A stretch of 6,268 nucleotides of DNA, taken from assembly GCA_023252315.1 (NCBI GenBank), contig JAJPEB010000079.1, forward strand, positions 1 through 6,268, read 5' to 3'. A program made the translations under genes and the position numbers. Numbering within the stretch: position 1 is the first letter of the stretch; every line of letters starts with the position of its first letter. Origin of the DNA: Candidatus Woesearchaeota archaeon. Its GTDB lineage: Archaea > Nanobdellota > Nanobdellia > Woesearchaeales > UBA525. Below are positions 1 through 5,430 of this stretch, one piece after another. The notes beneath the pieces are model-generated. The model searched no databases, was not told the origin of the DNA, and was given only the letters and a program-made list of their open reading frames with translations.

Positions 1-2
1 TC

Positions 3-182
3 GAGCGGAGTGCCGCGCGCAACAGAGGCACGCCCAGGGGGAAGATCGAGAGCGATATCCGCGGCCTGCTCGGCAACCTCGACGATGTCTGCAAGGCCGA
101 ATACCGGCAGCAGGAGGAAGTCGAGCTCTCCGATCCGCTGATCGGGAGCCTGTCCATAGACAAGCGCAAGAAGGCAGCATAG
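3..182 (+). CDS. C-terminal fragment of an unrecognised protein (5' truncated)
   Basis: An open frame enters from the left edge and stops at TAG (180-182), giving the last 59 residues of a longer protein. The frame reads ERSAARNRGTPRGKIESD..., continues through a predicted charged helix (IRGLLGNLDDVCKAEYRQQ) and ends with a lysine-rich tail DKRKKAA. The composition (amphipathic, charged, no membrane segment) looks like real coding sequence, and another plus frame I read is closed by a stop near 139. I do not recognise the family. The visible part has one cysteine and no catalytic motif. It converges on the MFS gene, with 25 bp between the stop codons. Confidence 0.55.
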   Translation, partial: ERSAARNRGTPRGKIESDIRGLLGNLDDVCKAEYRQQEEVELSDPLIGSLSIDKRKKAA

Positions 183-207
183 CCTGCCCCGGGGATACGC
201 GCCTCGC

Positions 208-1608
208 TCACAGCCGCACCTTCTCGCTCACGACGACAAGCCAGAACGAGAGCGGCGTGACCACGAGCACGAGCCCTGCCGCCGCGATGAGGAACGTGAC
301 CTTGAAGGGGAACGTGTTCGCGATCCACGACAGCGCGGGCACGAGCAGCAGGTAGGGGATCGCGAGCGCGAACGCCTGCGCGCGGAAGTAGTCGTGGCGA
401 GCGTCGTCCGCGAGCAGCTTGCGCGCGAGCAGCCCCTGCGCGAAGCCCACGATCGCGCCGCCGACCACGCTCAGGCACATCGCGGCCGCGATCGCGGCGA
501 CGTTCGCGTTCCACGCGAGCACGAGCGGCAGGATCGCGAGCAGCAGCGTGCCGAAGACGAGCGTGGGCGCGAGGCCGATGCTGCGGTGCACGCGCTGCGT
601 GAAGTAGGGGCCCGCGAAGCTCGCGAGCACCGCGATCGCGTACACGACGCTGAGCGCGAGGAAGGGCATCTCGTAGCGCTGCGCGAAGATCTTGTAGATC
701 GCGATGCCCGAGTACGCGGTGACGAGGAACTGCATGAGGCCCGACACGATCGCCGAGAGGGTGAGCAGCGCCACGTACCTGTTCTGCCAGAGGATGCCGC
801 TCGTGCGGCGCACGGTCCCCATGTGCTCGCGCAGGAACGCGAGGAAGGGGTACGTGCCCCCCTCGCGGCTGTCGTCGACGAAGCTCGTGACGTAGCCCGA
901 CGCGATGAACGAGAGCGCGGTGAGCTCGAACGCGAAGAGGTAGCCTTGCGCGCGCAGCGAGAACGCGCGCCCGAAGGCGTGCACAGTCCATACGACGCCG
1001 CCCATGGGGAACGCGTCGAGGAGCAGGCCCGTGAGCAGCAGGCTCGCGACGGTGAGCGCCACGCCCCAGCGCACCATGAAGCGCAGCGGCGCGGACATGC
1101 GCTCGCGGCGGATGATGTCGCGCATGAACTGCTGGTACAGGTCGCCGTACGCGACGACGCCCACGGTGCCGGCGAGGAACGCGATCGAGAAGAGCCACAC
1201 CGCCCCGATATTGAGCGCGAACGCGAGGACGAGGAAGCTGAAGCCGAACGCGACGCCTGCCGCCGAGATCGCGCGCTTGGAGAAGCGGTGCAGCTTCGCG
1301 CATTCCTGCAGGAGCGCGCTCCACACCGCGCTGAGCACGAGCTTCGCGCCGTTGAGCAGGCCGATGAGGAGCAGGATGTAGGGCGACGCCTGGGCGCTGA
1401 GGTAGAAGAGGATGTTCACGAACTGCGGCGTCGCCGCGCCGTAGCCGATGCGGTCGAGCGCGTCGCGCACGGCGAGCAGGCGCGAGTTGCGCGCGTCTTG
1501 CGCCGCGCGCGCGTTCGCGGCGAGCGGGATGTCCGCGGGCGCCGAAGGCTGCAGGTCGCCGCCCGCTGCCGCGGGCACGCCTGCCTCGCCGCGCACATCA
1601 CGTCCCAC
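208..1608 (-). CDS. MFS-like 12-TM transporter, substrate unknown
   Basis: This is a polytopic membrane protein of 466 residues with about 12 hydrophobic segments (roughly 64-84, 86-100, 112-132, 135-155, 178-198, 224-244, 277-300, 314-334, 349-366, 370-395, 408-430, 434-460). A long loop between segments 6 and 7 holds the charged stretch DDSREGGTYPFLAFLREH. The two six-helix halves and the length fit the major facilitator superfamily; I see no subfamily motif that gives a substrate. The first 50 residues are Ala-rich, probably disordered and cytosolic. The start is GTG at 1608, just after GAGGTGAGGA (1618-1609). That spacing is tight, so the in-frame GTG at 1596 (residue 5) is a fair alternative. 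The gene has its own TATA box (1644-1651), so it need not depend on the crcB operon upstream. Calling it MFS is inference from topology. Confidence 0.82.
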   Translation of the reverse strand: MGRDVRGEAGVPAAAGGDLQPSAPADIPLAANARAAQDARNSRLLAVRDALDRIGYGAATPQFVNILFYLSAQASPYILLLIGLLNGAKLVLSAVWSALLQECAKLHRFSKRAISAAGVAFGFSFLVLAFALNIGAVWLFSIAFLAGTVGVVAYGDLYQQFMRDIIRRERMSAPLRFMVRWGVALTVASLLLTGLLLDAFPMGGVVWTVHAFGRAFSLRAQGYLFAFELTALSFIASGYVTSFVDDSREGGTYPFLAFLREHMGTVRRTSGILWQNRYVALLTLSAIVSGLMQFLVTAYSGIAIYKIFAQRYEMPFLALSVVYAIAVLASFAGPYFTQRVHRSIGLAPTLVFGTLLLAILPLVLAWNANVAAIAAAMCLSVVGGAIVGFAQGLLARKLLADDARHDYFRAQAFALAIPYLLLVPALSWIANTFPFKVTFLIAAAGLVLVVTPLSFWLVVVSEKVRL

Positions 1609-1643
1609 TCCTCACCTCACCGCGTGCGCCCTCCTCGGGGATG

Positions 1644-1651
1644 TTTATAAA
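1644..1651 (-). promoter_or_regulatory. TATA box of the MFS gene
   Basis: TTTATAAA on the minus strand, inside a longer AT stretch (about 1644-1656) in otherwise GC-rich DNA. Its first T is 43 nt upstream of the GTG at 1608, which predicts transcription starting near 1622 and a short leader containing the GAGGTGA site (1618-1612). Confidence 0.75.
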
Positions 1652-1685
1652 TATATCTGGATGGGCGACGGATGCGGCGCCGCGC

Positions 1686-2027
1686 TCAGCCCTTCCCTGA
1701 GCCGCCGTACGAGACGACGCGTACCTTCTCCTCCGTCACGAGCGCTCCCGCGGCAGCGGCGGCGACGAGCGGCCTGATGCGCGCGATCCTCTCCTCCGTA
1801 TCGACGATCTCGACCACGAGGGGCAGGTCGAGCGAGAGGCGCTCGATGCGCTCCGTGCGCAGCCTGCCCGCGCGCCCGTACCCCTCGACGCCGCGCAGCA
1901 CCGTGACGCCCGCGATGCCCTCCTCGCGCAGCATCTGCATCAGGTGGCGATGCGTGCGCGCGCCGTCGTGCATATCCGATTCTCCCAGGTAGACGCGCAG
2001 CAGGAGCGCGACGGATCCCTCGTTCAT
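1686..2027 (-). CDS. DUF190 family protein, PII-like fold, CrcB partner
   Basis: A small soluble protein of 113 residues matching the DUF190 family (PF02641), which has a ferredoxin/PII-like fold and often sits beside crcB. Hallmarks: N-terminal SVALLLRVYLGESD (5-18), the segment GVTVLRGVEGYGRAG (40-54), SLDLPLVVEIVDTEE (65-79), and the closing strand ALVTEEKVRVV (95-105). Length is typical for the family. The ATG at 2027 overlaps the crcB stop as ATGA (2027-2024), and GGAGG (about 2039-2034) precedes it, so translation is probably coupled to crcB. The biochemical role of DUF190 is not established. By association it is thought to accompany fluoride export, possibly binding a ligand as PII proteins do; that part is inference. 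Confidence 0.93.
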   Translation of the reverse strand: MNEGSVALLLRVYLGESDMHDGARTHRHLMQMLREEGIAGVTVLRGVEGYGRAGRLRTERIERLSLDLPLVVEIVDTEERIARIRPLVAAAAAGALVTEEKVRVVSYGGSGKG

Positions 2028-2407
2028 GCGATGCCTCCGAGCCGCAGGGCGGCTAGCTGTCCAAGATAGACCCCGAGCAGCGTGAGCGCGAGCGTCCCGA
2101 GCACGTTGAGCCCGAAGAAGAGGTATTCGCGCTGCAAGAGCAGGCGGAACGACTCGTAGCTGAAAGACGACATGGTCGTGAAGCCGCCGATGACGCCGAC
2201 GGCGAGGAAGATCCTCGTCTCCTGCGAGAAGGCGCCGCGGTACTCCGCGAGGAACATGACGAGGCTCATGGCGAAGCTCCCGATCGCGTTCACGGCGAGC
2301 GTGCCTGCGGGGAACGCGGAGATGCTCCCCTGCACCCAGCCGCTGAGGAGGTAGCGCGCCACCGCGCCGAGGAATCCGCCGATGCCGACGAGCAGCCAGA
2401 TGTACAT
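2024..2407 (-). CDS. crcB: Fluoride channel CrcB/Fluc
   Basis: A 127-residue, four-TM Fluc-type fluoride channel that lets F- leave the cytoplasm. In this family it works as an antiparallel dimer in the membrane. Signatures: GGFLGAVARY (10-19, with the conserved Arg18), the TM2 segment NAIGSF (40-45, with the pore Asn40), and the TM3 break GVIGGFTTMSSFSYE (71-85). Usual spacing places Phe at two positions three apart in TTFSTF. Here the first is Met79 and the second Phe82, so one of the two pore phenylalanines is replaced. The ATG at 2407 follows GAGGTGG (2418-2412). The leader carries a fluoride riboswitch, the best evidence that this is a real fluoride-responsive gene. The stop overlaps the DUF190 start. 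The single short gene suggests a homodimer. Confidence 0.96.
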   Translation of the reverse strand: MYIWLLVGIGGFLGAVARYLLSGWVQGSISAFPAGTLAVNAIGSFAMSLVMFLAEYRGAFSQETRIFLAVGVIGGFTTMSSFSYESFRLLLQREYLFFGLNVLGTLALTLLGVYLGQLAALRLGGIA

Positions 2408-2411
2408 CCTG

Positions 2412-2426
2412 CCACCTCGATGGTAG
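2412..2426 (-). promoter_or_regulatory. Predicted SD-sequestering hairpin (riboswitch expression platform)
   Basis: CUACC (2426-2422), at the 3' edge of the aptamer, can pair with GGUGG (2416-2412), part of the crcB SD, across the loop AUCGA. This gives five pairs including one G-U. C2426 also belongs to the pseudoknot strand ACUUC, so the two folds compete. No U-run follows, which fits control of translation rather than termination. The fold is inferred by hand. Confidence 0.6.
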
Positions 2427-2482
2427 AAGTCATCGGCATTCGGTGCGGTTCTGGGCCCGGCCCAAGGCGGACTTCATCGCCT
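2421..2482 (-). promoter_or_regulatory. Fluoride riboswitch (crcB motif) in the crcB leader
   Basis: Read on the minus strand from 2482, the leader fits the fluoride-aptamer consensus. P1 is GGCG (2481-2478) paired with CGCC (2469-2466), enclosing the loop AUGAAGUC. Then comes AACC (2450-2447), a short stem GCA/UGC (2446-2444 with 2438-2436), and CGAUGACUUCUACC (2435-2422). The P1 loop GAAGU (2475-2471) is perfectly complementary to ACUUC (2430-2426), which is the class's pseudoknot. The known Thermotoga aptamer has the same order: GGCGAUGAGG..CGCC, AAAC, stem-loop, UGAUGGCCUCUAC. An extra 5-bp hairpin, UGGGC/GCCCA (2464-2460 with 2456-2452), sits between P1 and AACC. It lies 13 nt before the crcB SD, and the downstream gene is crcB. 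Confidence 0.93.
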
Positions 2483-2505
2483 GCCCGTGGCGCGGCTGCG
2501 GTGCC

Positions 2506-2511
2506 TCTTAA
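2506..2511 (-). promoter_or_regulatory. Weak TATA-like element for the crcB operon
   Basis: TTAAGA on the minus strand, in the context AGCATTAAGAGG, is the only AT-rich hexamer at a suitable distance. Counting about 28 nt from its first T puts transcription start near 2483, right at the 5' end of riboswitch P1. The match to a TATA box is poor, so this call rests mainly on position. Confidence 0.4.
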
Positions 2512-2577
2512 TGCTTCCGGTGCCAGCCCTCAGCAAGAGCGCATATGGCATTGCCCCGATGCCCTTGTCGCAGGGGT

Positions 2578-2586
2578 GGATTATAG
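2578..2586 (+). promoter_or_regulatory. TATA-like box of the DUF892 gene
   Basis: GGATTATAG with the TTATAG core at 2581-2586, 46 nt ahead of the ATG at 2627. The predicted transcription start is near 2609, giving a leader of about 18 nt that holds the GGAGGTGG site (2615-2622). The segment between the riboswitch and this box (about 2485-2577) shows nothing else I can name. Confidence 0.55.
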
Positions 2587-2626
2587 CCGATGCGCCACGA
2601 CGGCATCCATCGTAGGAGGTGGACTC

Positions 2627-3130
2627 ATGGCGATGGAGAACCTGAAGGAGCTGTTCGAGCACGAGCTCAAGGACATGTATTTCGCGGAGAAGCACCTGGT
2701 GGCCGCGCTCGACAAGTCGGCGAAGGAGGCGACGGACCCCGAGCTCAAGGAGGCGTTCTCGTCCCACATGAAGGAGACGAAGGACCACTGCGAGCGCATC
2801 GAGAAGGTCTTCAAGATGATGGACAAGTCGCCGCGCGCGGCGACGTGCGATGGCGTGATGGGACTGCTCAAGGAGAAGGAGGGCTTCAAGAAGGAGAAGC
2901 CCTCGAGCGAGATCAAGGACCTCTTCGACGCGACGGCGGCGATCAAGGTCGAGCGCTACGAGATCAGCGGCTACGAGGCCCTCATCCGCATGGCGCGCGA
3001 GCTGGGCATGGACTCCGCGGCGGACCTGTTCGAGAAGACGCTCGAGGAGGAGCGCACCGCGCTCCAGACGCTCGAGTCGTTCTCCGAGGACTACGACCTG
3101 ACCGCGCTCGCGGCGATGTCGGAGGCGTGA
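2627..3130 (+). CDS. DUF892/YciE-YciF-like ferritin-fold protein
   Basis: A 167-residue, mostly helical protein of the DUF892 family (PF05974; YciE/YciF), a ferritin-like four-helix group linked in bacteria to stress responses. Family landmarks: helix 1 ELKDMYFAEKHLVAAL (13-28, candidate ligand Glu21); helix 2 SHMKETKDHCERIEKVF (46-62, Glu50 and His54); CDGVMGLLKE (74-83), matching the family's C.GMEGLI segment; helix 3 KVERYEISGYEALI (107-120, Glu109/Glu112); helix 4 LFEKTLEEERTALQTL (134-149, Glu141/Glu142). These acidic and His residues could form a di-metal site, but I infer that from the fold. The start at 2627 is fixed by GGAGGTGG (2615-2622); an open frame reaching back to 2420 runs through non-coding DNA. 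No membrane or signal segment. It is divergent from crcB with its own promoter. GC content matches its neighbours, so recent transfer is not obvious. Confidence 0.92.
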   Translation: MAMENLKELFEHELKDMYFAEKHLVAALDKSAKEATDPELKEAFSSHMKETKDHCERIEKVFKMMDKSPRAATCDGVMGLLKEKEGFKKEKPSSEIKDLFDATAAIKVERYEISGYEALIRMARELGMDSAADLFEKTLEEERTALQTLESFSEDYDLTALAAMSEA

Positions 3131-3140
3131 GCCGAGAGGA

Positions 3141-3160
3141 GTTCTTCTTTTCTCTTTTCC
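3141..3160 (+). terminator. Pyrimidine-tract terminator after the DUF892 gene
   Basis: A run of T and C with two T4 blocks (3148-3151 and 3155-3158) begins about 11 nt after the DUF892 stop codon. Archaeal RNA polymerase commonly terminates at such U-rich tracts without a hairpin. The next 75 bp (3161-3235) hold only a small GGTT-CGAA-AACC hairpin (3210-3221). Confidence 0.6.
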
Positions 3161-3239
3161 TAGTATTCTGATCTTGCGCACACGTGCCTTCGCTCGTCCC
3201 ATTTCCTAAGGTTCGAAAACCCTTCGGATCTTCTTCCCG

Positions 3240-3295
3240 ACCCAAGAAAAAGCAGTGCGGAATAAGAAAAAATACCGCCTGACCGGACCAGGCGG
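3240..3295 (-). terminator. Hairpin plus U-run facing left
   Basis: On the minus strand the 7-bp hairpin CCGCCTG/CAGGCGG (3295-3275, loop GTCCGGT) is followed at once by TATTTTTTCTTATT (3274-3261) and a second T5 run (3252-3248). T-runs on this strand make sense only if something is transcribed leftward here, which supports the RNA candidate to its right. Confidence 0.6.
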
Positions 3296-3418
3296 CAGCC
3301 CTCCTCCCCATGACCTGAGAGTCGAGCTGACGGCGGCGCCGAGGGGGCACCGACGGGTGATGAAGCTCTGTTATAGCGAAGGAGGAGGGCACCCCTCGTT
3401 CTTTAGGCTTTTGGAAAC
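3262..3418 (-). ncRNA. Candidate structured small RNA, unknown class
   Basis: No protein frame here is convincing, yet the DNA encodes a compact fold. Read on the minus strand: CGAGGGG (3398-3392); GCCCUCCUCC (3390-3381) pairing perfectly with GGAGGAGGGC (3307-3298); inside it, AGCUC/GAGCU-type pairing of 3368-3364 with 3328-3324 enclosing two hairpins (3359-3348 CACC/GGTG; 3341-3331 CGGC/GCCG). CCCCTCG (3346-3340) is complementary to the opening CGAGGGG, allowing a 7-bp pseudoknot. A 7-bp hairpin CCGCCTG/CAGGCGG (3295-3275) followed by TATTTTTTCTTATT looks like an intrinsic terminator. A symmetric TATA box (3439-3445) would start a minus-strand RNA near 3418, about 157 nt long. Most pairings also work on the plus strand, so orientation is inferred. 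I found no match to RNase P, SRP, 5S, tRNA or a riboswitch class I know. Confidence 0.5.
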
Positions 3419-3438
3419 TGTCGAGGAGTGGGCAACAA

Positions 3439-3446
3439 TTATAAAC
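3439..3446 (+). promoter_or_regulatory. TATA box of the propeller gene, possibly bidirectional
   Basis: TTATAAAC preceded by GGCAACAA, similar to the GCAACTA that precedes the TTATAA of the AT-rich gene. Its first T is 29 nt from the ATG at 3468, which predicts transcription starting at or within a few bases of the start codon. The core is nearly symmetric and could also serve the RNA read leftward. Confidence 0.7.
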
Positions 3447-3467
3447 CGCCCTGCCGGAGGCCCCCCC

Positions 3468-4706
3468 ATGGGCCTTTTCTTCAACAGGCAGGGGAAGATC
3501 GTGCGCGCATGGACGTTCGATGCGCGCGCGCCGATCGTGATCCCCGCGACCGTGGCCGACCTCGGCGACGGCAGGCGCAGCGTGCTCGTCGGCACGAAGG
3601 ACGGCAGGCTGCTCTGCCTCGACGAGCGTGGCGCGCAGCGCTGGTCCTACGCGACGCAAGAGCGCCTCTCGGAGACGGAGTCGTTCTTCGTGGACGCGGG
3701 CACCGTGCACGCGATCAGCTCGGCCCCGCTCGTCGCCGACGTCGACAACGACGGGAAGATGGAGATCGTCTTCGGCACGCAGCGCGGCGCGCTCCACTGC
3801 GTGTCCGCAGCCGGCAAGCCGCTATGGAAGCACGAGTGCGGCGGCGCCGTGCGCGCGCAGGCGCTCGCGGACGACATCAACTCGGACGCGATGCCCGAGG
3901 TGCTCGTCGGCAGCGCGAACGGCAAGCTCACCGCGCTCAGCGGCATGGGCAAGCTCCTCTTCGAGTTCATGACGCCCGCGCCCGTCGAGTCCGTGCCGTG
4001 CGTGCTCAAGGGGAAGGGGCGCACGCTCATCCTCTTCGGCGACAGCGCGGGCAAGCTGCGCGCGATCACGCCCGCGCAGGAGGTCGTGTGGACGCTCGAC
4101 CTCAAGGGCAAGATCACCGCCGCCCCCGCGCGCCTGAGCACGCAGGAGGAGGAGCGCTTCGTCGTCGGCACGCACGCGGGCAGCGTGTGGTGCGTGAGCG
4201 AGCACGGGGAGATCGTGTGGGAGTTCCGCACGCAGGGCAGCGTCTACGGCAAGGCGAACGTCGCGGACATCGACGGCGACGGGAAGATGGAGATCGTCTT
4301 CGGCAGCTGCGACAACACTATCTATGCGATCACGCAGGGCGGCCAGCGCATCTGGAGCTACGAGACGGACTTCTGGGTCATCGACACGCCGATCGTGGCA
4401 GACATCAACGGCGACGGCAGGATGGAGGTCGTGGCGGGCAGCTTCGACCACAGCGTGTACGTGCTCGACAGCGAGGGGGAGTACATGATGGACTACGTGC
4501 CCGGCATCGCGGGCATCGTGAGCCAGGCGGGCCACTACGCGCCGATCCTCACGAGCGAGCCGGGCGAGCAGGCGGGCAAGCGGCTGCACCAGATACGCAT
4601 GGACGACATCGTGCTCGGGTGCTCGCTCCTCGAGGCGGACGGGCGCGCGGAGGTCGTCGTGAGCACGAAGGACGGCCACGTGGCGACGCTCGTGCATGAG
4701 AAGTAG
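3468..4706 (+). CDS. FG-GAP/PQQ-like repeat beta-propeller protein, cytosolic
   Basis: A 412-residue protein built of seven or eight propeller blades of the form VADxDxDGxxEIVFGSxDGxLYxLxxxGxxxW. Calcium-binding FG-GAP loops are intact at Asp91-Asp93-Asp95-Gly, Asp267-Asp269-Asp271-Gly and Asp312-Asn314-Asp316-Gly. They are degraded at 136-141 (DINSDA) and absent in the blades around 178-200 and 219-240. Each blade ends in a PQQ-like GxxxW element (for example GAQRWSY 55-61, GKPLWKH 116-122, GEIVWEF 247-253, GQRIWSY 292-298). There is no signal peptide or membrane segment, so it probably stays in the cytosol as a binding scaffold; the partner is unknown. The ATG at 3468 follows GGAGG (3456-3460), but the TATA box is so close that the mRNA may be leaderless. 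The frame is open back to 3255, but that part lacks blade sequence and crosses the TATA box. Confidence 0.88.
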   Translation: MGLFFNRQGKIVRAWTFDARAPIVIPATVADLGDGRRSVLVGTKDGRLLCLDERGAQRWSYATQERLSETESFFVDAGTVHAISSAPLVADVDNDGKMEIVFGTQRGALHCVSAAGKPLWKHECGGAVRAQALADDINSDAMPEVLVGSANGKLTALSGMGKLLFEFMTPAPVESVPCVLKGKGRTLILFGDSAGKLRAITPAQEVVWTLDLKGKITAAPARLSTQEEERFVVGTHAGSVWCVSEHGEIVWEFRTQGSVYGKANVADIDGDGKMEIVFGSCDNTIYAITQGGQRIWSYETDFWVIDTPIVADINGDGRMEVVAGSFDHSVYVLDSEGEYMMDYVPGIAGIVSQAGHYAPILTSEPGEQAGKRLHQIRMDDIVLGCSLLEADGRAEVVVSTKDGHVATLVHEK

Positions 4707-4711
4707 TTTTT
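4707..4711 (+). terminator. T5 run shared by two convergent gene ends
   Basis: TTTTT directly follows the TAG of the propeller gene and overlaps the TAA (4712-4710) of the opposing gene. It is short and without a hairpin, so weak as a terminator. The minus strand has no T-run at this point. Confidence 0.35.
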
Positions 4712-5408
4712 ACACAACGGCCTTTAGTACCATCGCCGCCAGATAGCTCACAAGAATAAATACGAAGAGAGTTATGAGCACTTTTCCCAAGTCAAATTCT
4801 TTTCTTTTCTTCCACTCAAGCCATGAACTGAGGGAGGCCGCAAAAAAACTCATAATAACTGGATACCATGTTGAAAGCCAAAAATTATCCCGTTCTAGAT
4901 TCGCACGATTAGCTTCACATACAGTTATTTCTGAAGAATTTTGGGTTTGCTGGATTTGAGAATTGGATATTCCTTGGGCGAAGTTGCCGGTATTAATCCC
5001 AGAAAAGCTGTTAATTTGCATGGTAGGAAGCTGGATCAATTCGTCATTCCACCGATAGTCATACCCACTAATATCCAGATGATTCTCTCCACAGGTCAAT
5101 ATCCTCAGTCCACGCCGCTCGGCGCCTATACAAACGCTTCCACTTTCACTAGCGTGACATTCTGCAAAAGGCTCAATACCAGCATAGAGACTCAAAATCT
5201 GTTTCACGTAAGATTGGTTGTAAGGCCACGAGAAATGGTCTATGGGAGAGTTGTTAGAATCAGCCAAATAGAGCACACTTATGTTCTTTCCTTGACAATC
5301 TTTGAATATTATATCTGAAGCGTGGGTGAGGAATTCGTCACTTTTCGCAGAGAACGCCTGAATAGGAAGAAGCGCCAGTACAAGAACGAGGATTAAGACG
5401 ATTTTCAC
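4710..5408 (-). CDS. Exported, membrane-anchored protein of unknown function; AT-rich
   Basis: I do not recognise this gene. From the GTG at 5408 it encodes 232 residues: a clear Sec signal peptide (Lys2, hydrophobic 3-15, likely cleavage after AFSA at 21), an outward domain of about 155 residues with five cysteines (38, 84, 93, 106, 164) that may form disulfides, an Asn/Gln/Ser-rich linker (about 138-160), then two membrane helices (about 178-197 and 208-230) separated by the basic turn EWKKRKE. The frame is open upstream to a GTG at 5453, but only the 5408 (or adjacent 5411) start gives a proper signal peptide, and the TATA box lies 28 nt ahead of it. Base composition is about 40% GC against about 70% for neighbours, and Asn, Ile and Ser are abundant, suggesting acquisition by transfer or a fast-evolving surface protein. 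Function unknown. Confidence 0.78.
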   Translation of the reverse strand: MKIVLILVLVLALLPIQAFSAKSDEFLTHASDIIFKDCQGKNISVLYLADSNNSPIDHFSWPYNQSYVKQILSLYAGIEPFAECHASESGSVCIGAERRGLRILTCGENHLDISGYDYRWNDELIQLPTMQINSFSGINTGNFAQGISNSQIQQTQNSSEITVCEANRANLERDNFWLSTWYPVIMSFFAASLSSWLEWKKRKEFDLGKVLITLFVFILVSYLAAMVLKAVV

Positions 5409-5430
5409 CACCTCGCAGAAGAAAGGACAG

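Noticed and set aside
187..194. CCCCGGGG palindrome between the convergent ends of the first two genes
   Set aside because: It has no loop and no adjacent T-run on either strand, so it is not a credible terminator.
394..1650. Long plus-strand open frame (418 codons) opposite the MFS gene
   Set aside because: Its translation is almost only Arg, Ala, Glu, Asp and His with no fold-like pattern. It is the antisense shadow of a GC-rich gene whose own frame shows 12 membrane segments.
2420..2626. Upstream extension of the DUF892 frame
   Set aside because: It is read through the antisense of the riboswitch and through the TATA box; a strong SD fixes the start at 2627, where family similarity begins.
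3205..3225. GGTTCGAAAACC resembling a tRNA T arm
   Set aside because: No acceptor stem, D arm or anticodon arm can be built around it; it is a 4-bp hairpin only.
3312..3323. CTGAGA in a small loop, recalling the TPP riboswitch
   Set aside because: The other conserved TPP blocks (ACCTGATC-like and GCGTAGGGAA-like segments) are missing.
3356..3383. GTGATGA followed by GAAGG, recalling a box C/D sRNA C box or a hammerhead core
   Set aside because: No D box follows at a suitable distance and the upstream CTGA is about 26 nt away. For a hammerhead the core is off consensus (GUGAUGA, GAAG) and the stems are weak.
3255..3467. Upstream extension of the propeller gene in the same frame, including an ATG at 3360
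   Set aside because: The extension runs through the TATA box and the structured RNA region, has no propeller sequence and no SD at its start codons; blade 1 begins right after the ATG at 3468.
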